The translations under genes and the position numbers were made by a program. A DNA stretch of 64,000 bases from Sipunculus nudus. Lineage: Eukaryota > Annelida > Sipuncula > Golfingiida > Sipunculidae. The notes beneath the pieces are model-generated. The model did not search any database and had not been told where the DNA came from. It saw nothing but the letters and a program-made list of their open reading frames with translations. Position 1 is the first letter of the stretch. The number at the start of each line of letters is the position of its first letter. Below are positions 12,477 to 25,800 of the stretch, in pieces. Location: assembly GCA_026874595.1 (NCBI GenBank), contig CM049320.1, positions 10,577,464-10,641,463 on the forward strand, in the 5' to 3' direction.

Positions 12477-13771
12477 CTGAAAAGATAATGACAAAATAAT
12501 GCCCCCTTTTCACTCATCAAGTTCACCTTCCAAAAGTAATTTGGTCGTTCAAATGTTTTATCTGTTGTATTTCTACCTGGACAATTTGCCAAATCACTAT
12601 ACCACGGTCACCATATCTCATGCCTGATGAATGTGTTGACCATTTTCCAGGAAACATCAAATGGCAATTAAGAACTCATTATTTAGGGTTCAGTGTTTTA
12701 CTAAATTATACCATCACTAATTGTCCTATGTTAATCTTTTCAGAATTCTTTACCTCCGATCACCTGAAACCATTACCTACATATATAAAATAAAACATAT
12801 TATGAATCATATCCCAAGATAGCGTCAGACTGGTTTAACAAGTTTAAAACTCCTCCCTTACCAGGAGAAATTTTATGTGGTGTTTTTCCTGAATTTTCAA
12901 GGGTAACCCTCCCCCCTTTCCACTTCTTGGAATTAATAGTTGTTTTTGGATTAGTAGTCCCTTAGTGTATACGGTGAACCTAGCCCTTTCCTAAATCTGC
13001 CCCTGCATGGTTCTCCTAATTGTCATCAAAAAGTATACAGATTGCTATCTTAATGGCATGAACCTATCCTAAAAATAAGTTTGGACATGTATTGCAGTGC
13101 AAAACTTACTCATATCTGGGACAGAATGCTTGACATCCAGCGTAGCGAACTGTCGGTGACAGACACACTGGTTTGGTATCTGAGTGTTCATCAGGTTTAT
13201 TTTTTTCGTCGTACTTGCCCCGACGAGGACAGAGGGAGAACCTAGCACTGGAGGCTTCACCTGAAATATATAAATTGAGTATGTATCTGCAACCTGTAGC
13301 ATGCATGTTGTGTTTCAGAAACCATGGAGATATGGTGATTTGCAAAAAAAGGTTACATACAAACTAAATTTACGTTGTAAACTGATAAATAAAGGATTCA
13401 GAGATATACTGAAGTTTTAAAAATACACCATCTTAATCTTTCCTTTTATTGAGCCAGCCTCAACTATTATGATGACCTACTTCCATGATTTTGGGGTAAT
13501 ATACCCCAATTTTATCAGGGTACCTGTGTGTGTAATATACACATACTTATAAATTGTTTTTAATTACTATCTAAATAAAATATCATGATTATCAAATTTC
13601 GTGAATTTTCCATGGCTTCCCAACCATTTTCTAAAATGTGTTGGCTTTTCAAATTCTTAAAATCAATATTTCTAACTAAGACTCTTTCAAGGGTAAGAAT
13701 ACAAAAATGATTAGATATATATAAGTAAATTACATATAAAATATCAGACCTGTTACAACAAGTTTACTTAG

Positions 13772-13820
<49 letters not shown>

Positions 13821-16800
13821 ATTATAAACACAGCTAAAGAGAGCAGTGAACTCACCCATAATAAGCAAGTCTCCAGTATCCATCACTTTTCGTATCACAG
13901 CTATATTCGTACCAGTGTAAGCTACATGCCACTTATCAGATATATTCAAGGACTCTGCCTTCAAAGGAATTCTGTGAAAAAAACAATTATAAATGTATAT
14001 ATTATATATTAATTAGTTATGTCTTCAGGATTTATTCTGATATTCTATGAACAACATCAGCATCAGATTTTTCTTTCATTAAATGAAGTAGATATATTAT
14101 TCACAGATTATATTTCTTTCTACATTTTCAATACAAAACCTTAAGAGACAAATTTCTGTGAGTTTGCTTGTATGGCAATTTACAGAATTTTTAATGCTTA
14201 TTATCCATCATTAAACCAATTTTTAATCCTTTTCCAGCATTGTTAACAGATAGTTTCAATAAATGTAGGTTTTGTGCATTTTGTGCACATACTGTGTGAA
14301 CACTACAAATAATTTTTGGCTTGAGTACTGAAACCTCATGGCCAATTACAGATTATCACTTTCTGTGCTCTATTTTTGCCGGTGTACAAGTCATGGGCTT
14401 TGTGAAGATCACTAATGATTCTATATATACTTGATGAAAAAACTTAAGACTTTTGTATATGAAGACATGAAGCTCAATGGAACTTACTTAATCTACACTT
14501 TGCTACAATTTAAAACCAATATGGATAACAAAAAAAAATTTATAATACTGACTTCAGGCCAAAACAGCACCAGCCTGTCGGCACCGCAAAGTCTCTTGCA
14601 GGCTCCCCCTGGCGGTAATACTGAGCATCACCTCTCGCTTTATGGCAAGTCTCGCAGAAGCACCGGTTCAAGCCATTATGAAAGTAACCCTCTGAAATTG
14701 TAACCAATGTGAAATAAATCATAATTTTTCTACTGGAAGGAAAACTTATGTATTGCACTATGGGTGTGTGTTTCATGCCTTATTTTGCTTTTCACCAATA
14801 TAAATATAGTCTGTTTGTTCATCAGTGCAAGAGCACCACTTTGCATGCCTATCCACCTTAAAATACAATTCCAAGCTAACAGCAAATGGATTATCCTAGA
14901 AAACATAAAATTTACATTTCATCATAACCTTCAATTTTAAATGTTCCTTCATGGAGTGAATGATCCTTAATATTACTAGGTTAATAACCTAGCTATAAGC
15001 TAGGTTAGGTAATATTTATCAAGTGCTTGAGTCAGAAATTTTCAACCTGTTTCAGCACTACAGACCAGACCAGATGTTTGTAATGGTGATGTAAATACCT
15101 GGTAAACCTAGCGTGGCCCTGAACCTGCTGCACATATTGAAGTATTCACAGTTTTTAACCATGCTCTCTGCTGGAGGTGGTCTTGAGATCTTTTCTTTGA
15201 GCTCTGAAAAAAAGACACACAATTATCACCCTGTACACACTGATCTTAATACCTGCTGAGGCATGACATCACATATCTTGTTGTATAAATGATTATTTTT
15301 TTGTTCATTTCAATTTCTAAATTCATGAGCTATAGTGAGAAACTGATGTTTCACAATGGTGACTCTGGCATCATGGAAGTTGGGTGAAATGACAATGACG
15401 TCATAATAATGCCTCATGATCTGAACAATTGCTGTTTGCTGGCTGTGACAGCTTTGTGGGACTATCAACATCATGTTGCTAAATGCAACCCACCTTCCAA
15501 TGCAACCCCCCTTCTTAATGCCACCCCCTTCTAAATGCCAACCTCCTGAATACCACGCCCTTGTTATTGCCACCCCCTTCTTAATGCCATCCCCCCTTCT
15601 TAATGCCACCCCTTTCTTAATGCCATCTCCCCTTCTAATTGCCATCCCTCATTCTTGAAGCTATTCCCCCTTCTTATTGCTGTCCTCCTTCTTAATGCAA
15701 TCACAATTTCTTAATGCCACCCCCCCCCCCCCTTCTTAATGCCACCCCCCCTTCTTAATGCCGCCCCCCCCCCCTTCATTAGGGTTCAAAATTTTTAGGG
15801 TCCCGCAAGCCAATTGCCCGTATTTTTGCCTTGGGCCCATATTATGTGAAAGGTACAAGCTGGTTGGGCCCATAATTCCCAAATTTCGTCACTCGGGCGA
15901 AACAGCTAGCGGGCATCAGCCTGTCTGCTGTGTATTAAAAGCCTATTAAATAAACCTGCGACCACTTTTTTAATAAAAAATATATATTTACTAACTGTAC
16001 AGCTTTTTACTTGGAGACGTAGACAAGATGAGATGTCCATGAGAGTAATATTACAAGAATGAGTTCTGTCAGAAGTCACAAAGAGGTGCTGGCAGAGTAG
16101 CACCAATCAGATGCATAAAGTCTATGTCTGTGACATATTTTTTTCATTATCATGGAGCAAGGGATATTAGCATGAATGTCTGGAGCATAAACGGGGAGGT
16201 AGGTGGCGCCACCTGTCACAAAAATCTAAAACCTATCCAAGATGTATAAATGTGCAAAATTTCAGCCCGATCGGTCAAACAAGTCCAGAGATATGGGGGT
16301 GTATGTGTGAACACAGATGCACAGATGACCACAGAGCGCAGAGGAAAGGTCAGAGGACAAAACAAAATTGGGGTGCAGCAGTTCACATGTGACCCGAACA
16401 TAATCACAGGTTTCATAAAATTCCGCCCAGCTGTTACGGAGGAGTTCTCCGGACACAACTCTGTTTTGGCAGATACAATAAATACCATTGAGGCTTTCAG
16501 CAGTTAATATTACACAAATAGATCCTATGTGGTTAATTACATTTTTAGCTTTTAATTACTTTGTTTTTAATTTTGACACAAAAATATACATGCCTGTAAT
16601 TTTTCTGTCGGGCCTGTGAAACCAGTATTACACAGGCCATCTGGCCTATAAATTTTCAAACAAATTTCCTACCCTGACATTTTAATGCCATCCCCCTTCT
16701 TAATGCCATCCCCCCTTCTTAATGCTATCCTCCTTTCTTAATGCCACCCCCCTCCCCCGTCTGAGTGCCACCCCTCTTCTAAATGCCATCCCTCTTCTTT

Positions 16801-19800
16801 ATGCCACCCCCATCTGAATGCTACCCCCTCCCTTCTGAATGTCATCCCTTCTGAATACCACTTTTCTTAATGCCAACCCCTTCTGATGAATGCCAACCCC
16901 CCCTTCTTAATGCCACTCCCTTCTTAATGCCATTCCGCCTCCTTAATGTCACCCCCCCCCCCTTCTTACTGCTATCCCCCCTTCTTACTGCTACCCCCCC
17001 CCTTTTTTTTATTAGGCCTTGCTGATGGATGGTGTGGCTGCTCTCCAGGTGACCTTATTATTAATTTCTTAGTCAAAACTTGTGGGATATTGGTTGATTA
17101 AATTGTAATGTAATGGGCGAGGATGCCCATACTGGTGTACAAAGAGGTATGTGCTCTGTGACTAGTGCAAGCACTTTCTATCTAATTAATATTTTTCAGA
17201 GAGGGATGTATGTTTGTGGTTGATGCATTGGGCTACAGTGCTAAAGGTCCCTAATTTGAATAAACCAACCCTTCAAAGCCAAAGTGGTGGAAATTCAACA
17301 GAACATCAAACGATACATTAATGTCTGAAAGACAAATTTATACCCCTTTCACACAAAAACTGTGCTCAAACCATCACGCTCATGAGGATTGTAGGGCCAG
17401 TTTTATACATTCACATGGCAAATAAACCAAAATGGTTTAGACCAAAGCCAATGTGTCAACTGCATGCTGCATCATGCATCCCAAACTACAATGTCATAAG
17501 AAGCAACATACCATGTGCTTGATTGACAACAATGTGGTAGAAGGGGTTATGCTCACTTTGACAAAAACTAATTTGATTCATATTTATTGCCATAAGAAAG
17601 CTCAATCAAAATTTAAAATTGTTCTGATCCACATTCAAATGTGGATTGAAAATGGTTTGGCTAAACCAGATTAAATATACACATTTAACTGCCCTGTGAA
17701 TACCAAATGTGGATTGAAAATGGTTTGAAATCATAAAAGTATTTGCCATGTGGTATGTGTATATGATTAATAGATTAGTCCAATTCATACAAAACTTGAT
17801 ATCCAGGAATCTACCATACTGAATCAAGGATAAGCTGGACCCTTATATAAGACGGTCCAGATTGCTGAATTTGGCTGACAGGAATAAATTTATTTTGGAC
17901 CTCAGGATTGTGAGGAACTCCCAGCTCCAAGCAACTTAGCAGAAGACTTCCTCTTTTGTGAATGGAAGACCTACTAGAACTTAGTTTTTTTATCTTTGCA
18001 GGTAAATGGGATAAAAAAAAAAGTAATGTTTAATAAAACACTGGGCAAATTTAAACTTTTTGTGGGGAGAAATCAAGGGAAATTGTGTCAAAGTATGAAC
18101 TGCAAAGTCCAAAACTTACAATATATATATATGCACTTGAAAGCAAAATGGTATGAATAAATTAGTGTGTCACCGAAGAAAGTTATGTTCCATGCCGATA
18201 AAATACAAAAGAATAGTTTTTTCTTGGTAATTTTTCCCCAAGTGCTTCCAAGATTCAATAACAAGTTATTATGTCAGCTTATACTTTATACTTTACAGTG
18301 AACAATAAAATTCCATTTTTATCAAATGGTTAATAGTAGTTTCATTCAATAATCAGTGCTATGATACACAATGACATCTAATTAAAATTATAATTTTTCA
18401 AACTTACTTTCTTCTTTGTGTCCTTTTTCTGTCACTTCCTCCTCTTCCTGGGTCTGCTGGCTGCCATGGCGACCACTCCCTGTTGTTATGGTTACCTGAA
18501 GAATCACAGTAGTTACCTTATGTCATGCAGACTCAACTCATAATGATAAAATGCTGACGACTAAAGGTGTAAATGTTCATTGTACTGAACTCACCCCAGT
18601 CAAACACATCACTTGTGTCAATGAAATTAACTTAAGTTTCTTGTAAAACTTGATAAAAATTTTTACAAGTTAAACTTGCTTGAGTTAGACCCTGGTAGTT
18701 TCAATGTTTTTATAATGGCCTTCAACACAAATACGTTTTTCTCAATTTTACTTGTAATACTCTGCAACAAAAAATACCTGCCATTCCAAAATGGACATCT
18801 AACAAATTTAACAAAATTTTTAAATCTGTATTGTGTCCTTTGTAATATCTGTGTCTTTTTCTCATATGCTTGACATGTGTCTTTTGTCCCTTATAGTCAA
18901 TGTGAAATGTGTCTTTTGTCCTTTATATTCTATGTGTAAATGTTTGTCCCCTATAATCTATGAGGAAAAAGGTCTTTTCTCTATGATAATATTTGTATAA
19001 CACAGGTCTCTTGTTCCTTAAAATCTTGTGCCATATATTTGTAAATATTGTTTGTCCCTTATAATCTTGAAAATATGTCTCATAAAATATGTTTCTTGTG
19101 GTTGTATCCCATATAATCTATATCTAGTATTAGGAACAAGTGACAATTCTCCAATATCATCTATGTGTAACCTGTGTCTTTTTTGTTTCTTATGATCTTG
19201 TCCATACAGTTTGTGTAATTAGTGATTTTGTTCCTATTAATCTTCTTTCTTAGGTTATTGTATCTTTTGTCACTGATAATCTGAAGTACAAGTGTCTTTT
19301 CTGCATTATAATCTATGAATAACAAGTACTTTTTTGTACCTTATAATCTTGTCCCATATGATCCTACTGCAACCTGTGTCTTTTTCTCCTTATGTCTTGT
19401 GTGAAACAGTGTCTTTTGTTCACTGTATTCTATGTGAAATGGGGGTCATTTGTCCCTTATAATGTGTGTGTTGGCCAGTTTGTCAAACAAAAACTGATGT
19501 TCATTTCATGTATTAATATCACTGAAGCACAGTTAAATAAAGATGAATACAAAAAGTTAATATTTATTAAACATAAAAATAACAGGCTTCAACATACCTG
19601 CTCACACTGTCCATACAGATCTAGCACAGCATAACAATTACGAGGTATATCCTTGGCAGCGACACCCTGATCAACAGCATTTACATAAAGATGTAAACTT
19701 CCACTGTCGTCTACCATCAGCCCGACTGTGTCACCAACAGACAGTTTGTCCAGATTAGGTCCGAACTTCTCTTTCACCTGTCATAAAACCAAATGTAAGA

Positions 19801-22800
19801 TGTACAGTTGTGAGAAAACCCTATAATAAAAGGATGAACATTATTATTATTATTATTTATTATAATTTGTTATTATTATTATTATAAATATAATTTTTAT
19901 TATTTATTGTCATTATCATAATTATTAATATAATTATTATTGTTTATTATTAATTTGATTACCACTATTATTACTGTTATTATTATTACAGGGATTATTA
20001 TTTTAAGGGCCAAATTTCTGCCCCTTCCCCATTGCAATTTTTTCTGTTATTTGTACAAAGTTCTCTCCAAAAACATAAAATCCCCCTTACCTATTAAACT
20101 ACATTAAAAAATTCCCCCCATCATGAAGAAAAGGCCCCAAATGATAATACCTAGAATTACCCCTGTATTATCATTATAATTGTTGTAGTTGCTGTTGTTG
20201 TTGATTATTATTATTATTGTTATTATTATCATTTTTATTATCATTATTATTATTATTATTATTGCCTCCACCAAGGAGGCCATGTTTATCATCTATGTCT
20301 GTCAGTTTGTTTGCTGTCATGTTGGTTTGTTGTCTGTTATGAGTGTTTAACACAACCTTCTGAACTAATTTCAACAGGAATTTGTGGAGGGTGGGACACG
20401 AGGTATTGAAAATCCCATTTTATTGACTGGCCATGCACGTTATCATCCAGATACAGAGAAATATTACAAAATACTGATAGGTGCCCCCCTCACTGTGACT
20501 GAGTAAAGTTAATAATGAGAGAGTTGTTGTACCAATCTTACCTTCAGACCATTCTGGAACACTGAGTCTCCCTGTACAATCCATGAACCTTTTTTCACAG
20601 ACACGGCAGTGAGGGGGAATGTGAATTTTTCTGGATGGCTCAGGATTAAACCTATACCTAGGGAAGAGGTCCACCTCATGTTGAGACGATCGATTCTCAC
20701 CTGTACAAAAAAGGTATAATGCAAATGTTAACACTTTTTTTTTTTTTTTTTTTTTAACAAGTTTCATTGTTCAAATACAAACACATTCATACATATATAA
20801 ATACAAGAGACAAAAATACAAGGACAGAAAATATATAAACATATGACATACAAGAAGACAAGTACAAAACGCAGGTGTAGTGTTTATAAACATTCAGGTA
20901 ATTTAAAGTTGTTTTCCATAAAAATTGTCTATTAAAAAAAAAATTTAGTAGTATGCTAATCAATTAAGTTATTTGGCTGATAAATGGTTTCCACAATATT
21001 TCGTGGTAACCAAGTTTATCTTTACACCTTGCAACTTTTTTCTCAACATAATAATAATTTTTTATAAAACTTTTAACTGCATCAATTGATAATACTTTCC
21101 CTTTGCACTTTGTGACATATATTTAATACTTTACAAAAAGTATAATTTTATCTAATAATCTATTTGAACTCATGTTCATGTATATTATTTTTGCAGAAAA
21201 GATTCTTGGTATACCAAGGTCAAAAAGCCAATTATATACCTTTGTCCAAAGTTCTTTAATATGGATGCAGTCATAAAATATATGTATTAGAGTTTCTTTC
21301 TCCTCTTTACAGAATGTACAAAGATCAGTATCTGTTATGCCAGCTTTAACCAGGAAGGGGTTTAAATCCAGGATCCTATGTAGAATTTTATACTGAAAAT
21401 ATCTTAATTTAGTAGAGATCGATGTAATATAAATGTTATGGAATGCTTCATTTATATTATCTTTTGTACATTCTGGGATATCATTTTGCCACATTAAGAT
21501 GGTATTTTCCGGCTGTGTACATTTCACTGCAATGAATATATTATATATATAGTTTGTGGGTCTCTTTTGTTGTAATAATTTATCAACTTTATATACATAT
21601 GGTTCTTCTTGACTGTATCTGTGTTTAATTTCTCTTCTCCATTTTTGTGGTATAGCGTGCATGATAATATTATATTTCATTGTGTCTATTTTGATACCGA
21701 ATGTATTCTGTAATTCATCTTTATTACAGAAAGTATAATGGTTGTTTTCTTTCTTTGTTAAGTCCTGTATATATCGAATGTTAACACTTACAAACTCTCT
21801 GGAATCATTAAATATAAATGTGTCTCATTCATTAAATTTAAACATGGAGATGTTTAACAAGTGTTTATAAACAATGAAATGATGAGTGCTTTTTAAATAA
21901 GCAGATGAGACTACACCTATGGGACTACACCTTGCTCTACCACTGAGCTAACAGGGATCCCAAACCCCTCTGTGTATTATCACACTTTCATAGGAACCAG
22001 CAGAGCACCTCAAATGTTTTCAAATATTTTATATGTTTGAATTAATGGTACTAAGTCACTTGCCATGATGTGTATTATTGTGTATCAGTTCATTATTGTT
22101 GAACATAGCAGTTTCTTACAAAACCACCCCTGATCACAGGCTTAGTGTTTCTTAGTCACAGTTTTTATATATATACTGTATTTAGTTTCTGTGTGTTAAC
22201 AAACACAATCTGAGTGTGCCTGTTTACAGTAACAAGACTATATAGCCTAAGGTACCATATATTACCCATGCATGCATTACAAATTACAATAAAGGAAGAT
22301 GTACTGGTCATGAGTCACAAATAAATGAGATTTTTAACTAAATACCAGCACACTGCATGAATTATGATAGTAGTGCAGGAAACTATGTTTATGCTGTCTT
22401 ATATGACACTGACTGTACTTCTGCAAGTATATTTCTACTGTGCATAGTTCTTTTATAACTGGTATATCGCCCATAAGAAATGTGTTTATGGTTTCTAGGC
22501 CATTTTAGTGCTGGAAACGAGTGCCTGTGATCTAAGGGTAATTTTGGATGTGAAAAGTTCTTAATATGCCTCCATGAAGGATGTGAGAACTTGTTCATCA
22601 ACAACATGCTTATAAACACAGCAATGTACACAAACAGGCAAAACATGTAACCTAAGGTGGTAGGAAGCATATTTGTGGAGTTAGAAAGGTCACTAGTTGT
22701 GAAACACAATTTGCAAAGCTCTGCCTTATCTGACTTGCTGTCAGATGCCCTTGTTGAACATATTAGAAACATGTTTATATAAACAAAACAAGCAGCCTGT

Positions 22801-25800
22801 GTACAGTGATATTCACATTTTCTGGTCTATTTTTATGAAAGCTCCCAATGAATTACCTTTTGATTATAAAGGTCAGAGAGATGATTGGGCCCCTTTAAGG
22901 ATATGGTTGCAGAATGAAATCTTGGCAGATATTATTATACATTACCAAGAAACACTATTTCATGAAATCTTAATATGCCTTGAAAATGAATGGGTACCTT
23001 AACAGGGAAATAAATGTCAAAAGAAGGGCACCTCTGATTAACACAATCAAAAACTTAAGTCTTTGAGGTGTGTATACTCTATACCGTTAAAGGGGCCCAT
23101 TCACCTATCATTTATATATACACAGAGGAAGCCAGAATTCACATAAATTCTTCTTCAAAAGGTAGGTGATGGGCAGCTTTAATATTGACACCTATATACT
23201 GTGGTTGGCTTTATATTCGCAAGGCTGATTTTTCACTTTTACTTTGTGAGGGTTCCAGTTTTGTGATTTTGTCAGGCAATATCTCACATATAGTATATCC
23301 ATTATCACATTGATTATTTAATAGGCATGCTAAATCTGAATAATCTGACAAGGACAAACAAGAATGAGCAGACATTTTTTGTCGCCAATATTATCAGACA
23401 ACATGAAACATCTGATATTATTTATAGTGTAAATCTGCACTTCACATGTAACAAAAGCACTCCCAAGTCAGAAACATATTTGGTGAACATCCCCCTGCAT
23501 ATAGATAAGGGCATTTTCACATCTTGGGACACATGTTTGACAATTGCATGCATTAAAATTGTGAAATGACCCATTTTTGTTCTAACTGGACTTGTAAAGC
23601 ATGAGAGAAATGGTATATATCAGAATTCTTCCACTGAAAAATAAGGGGAAAAAAGAGTGCTTCTGAAAAAAGATTGAAAAAGAGTAATTAGGGTCATTTT
23701 AAGGAAATCCTGAAAAAAGTGACTCCTTTAAAAAAAAAAGTGATTTGGAAGGCCTGAGATGATATTTACCTGGAAGAGCTTGTTCCTGTGTACAGGTTTG
23801 TGTGAGACAACTAGACATTGATTGTAGCTCGCTGTCCTGGTAGCAGTGAGATTCCTTCCGCTGAGTTCCGCATTTTTACCATGACAACTGTGGAACTCAA
23901 AATAATCTTGTTCGGTGGTATCGCGGTCCAATTCCTCATCCTGACATAAACAACATGAAAATTCATAATTCTGTACTTGTGATTGACAACATACACTAAG
24001 TAAGTAAGAACTTGACACTGCAGAGCATCTATCATGTTTCTTTTTATTTATTAATAGATATTTAAATTTTTTTATTAAATAAAAATTTTGAGTTAGAAAG
24101 AAAAATGGAGGAAATAAATGTGTTTTAGATTTTGTCAGGTATTTTGTATCAGCACACAAAAAAGTGGTTTGCTGTTATTGGTTACTTAAAATTGCATGCC
24201 ATTTAAGAATTTTATGTTAACATTTGTTAAAATGTTGAAATTTAATATGAAAATAAAGGTACATTCCATAAATCATATATCATCAGTAAGAAAACTAAAC
24301 CAGGCTTAAAATGATATATACTTTAATGGATCTAATAATATGCATCTGAAACAACTTTTGGATTAATTTTAAACAGAGGGGTTGTAACTTATAATAAGAG
24401 TAAGGCACATAAATAGGCAGGCTTTGCTATCAAGTGAATGTGAACATTGATAAAGGGCCCTAGTTCAGCGACTGATTATAAACACAATAAGAACTTAGGC
24501 CACACAAAAAAATTAGATGTTCTACAGATTCACCGCTCCTGTTTTCTTGAATCAATTTTTTTTATTTGGCAAACAAGGACTGTAGGATCCCCGGTTATGT
24601 TGCTTATTTGAGTATTTGCCCCTATTCCATAAAATTTAAAGGAATTCTTAAATTATATTTACTGGAAAGCTTGCAAAATTCCATATCTTGCATCCATTTT
24701 CTATTTGGAAATAATATAATAGCCATGATTTTGAAAAGCCATTAAAAATGTTAAGTTTGGAAATTTTAGTCATTTCAAACAGCATTATACCATATGAACC
24801 TATACATTAAATGTGAGAATCAGTATATGTAAGATTTCTTTCTGGTCTACAGTTTTGATATTTACTTGTTAGTCACACAATATATATATATATATACATG
24901 TATAGCCATAGAATTTTGGATTAATGTACACCATTCCACTTTATGTAACACCCATGCCACAGTTACAAAGTGTATGTGGTACTTAATTTGATGAATTACA
25001 TACAATGTGCAAATCAGGCTGCCATACATTCTGAATATTACACAGACAACTGTAGAACAGGCCAAGAGAAGCAGTGGTGTTATTTTTTTGGAACAGCCCA
25101 AAAGAAAACTATTGTTGTTACTTCTTTTGGAACAGCCCTTGACATAAGTGTTAGGGTGACTGGCAACAGGCACTTTGATACTGAAGTATTTAATAAATTG
25201 TATATAACCGTTTGACACTGTCCTGGAATTCTTAAAACATGAACAGCTGATTTTCATTTAACTTCTTGTTAAGGTGGTCATTTTTTTTAAAGTCAAGTAC
25301 CAGGTACATAGAAAAAAGATTTTACAGTGAGGAGTAACTGCTGGGCAGTGAACACAACTATACCGTAGTAGCAGGTGAAATAACATTAACAACACAAGTA
25401 ATGAACTGATAATAACATTACACTTGTCAGACTCCAAGCATCTGAAACCCAATATGGTCCCTAGAAAAGTCACAATAAACACTACTTTTAACAAATGCAG
25501 CTTATTCTAAACTTGGCGTGATGTGAATAACAATATGAATACTATTCTAATTAATATCAGTTTTTAAGTTTCTAACATTGAAAACCAAAACAAAAAAGCT
25601 GTTTAAAGTAAAATGCTTATTCATAATTAGTAAAAACAATGACAGTTAAACATCATAATATAACAATAATCAATGATTTTCATTCCCTCATTTACTCAGA
25701 ATAGGCAATCAAAATTATTATCCATCTGACATAATTAATATTCATAAGGTATATACCAGTGGTTTCCGTTTTCATCCTTTTTTTCTCTTATTTCCTCTCT

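Noticed and set aside
21123-21680. 185-residue minus-strand frame as a host gene or NEURL4 exon
   Set aside because: The sequence is the end of a LINE protein with target duplication and A tail; it does not fit NEURL4 and is not an intact mobile-element protein.
21930-21950. A functional tRNA gene on the minus strand
   Set aside because: The A-box is good but the B-box and acceptor stem are missing.
23728-24159. 143-residue frame around exon 18 as a longer exon
   Set aside because: Both ends lie beyond good splice sites and lack similarity; the phase fits only 23770-23940.
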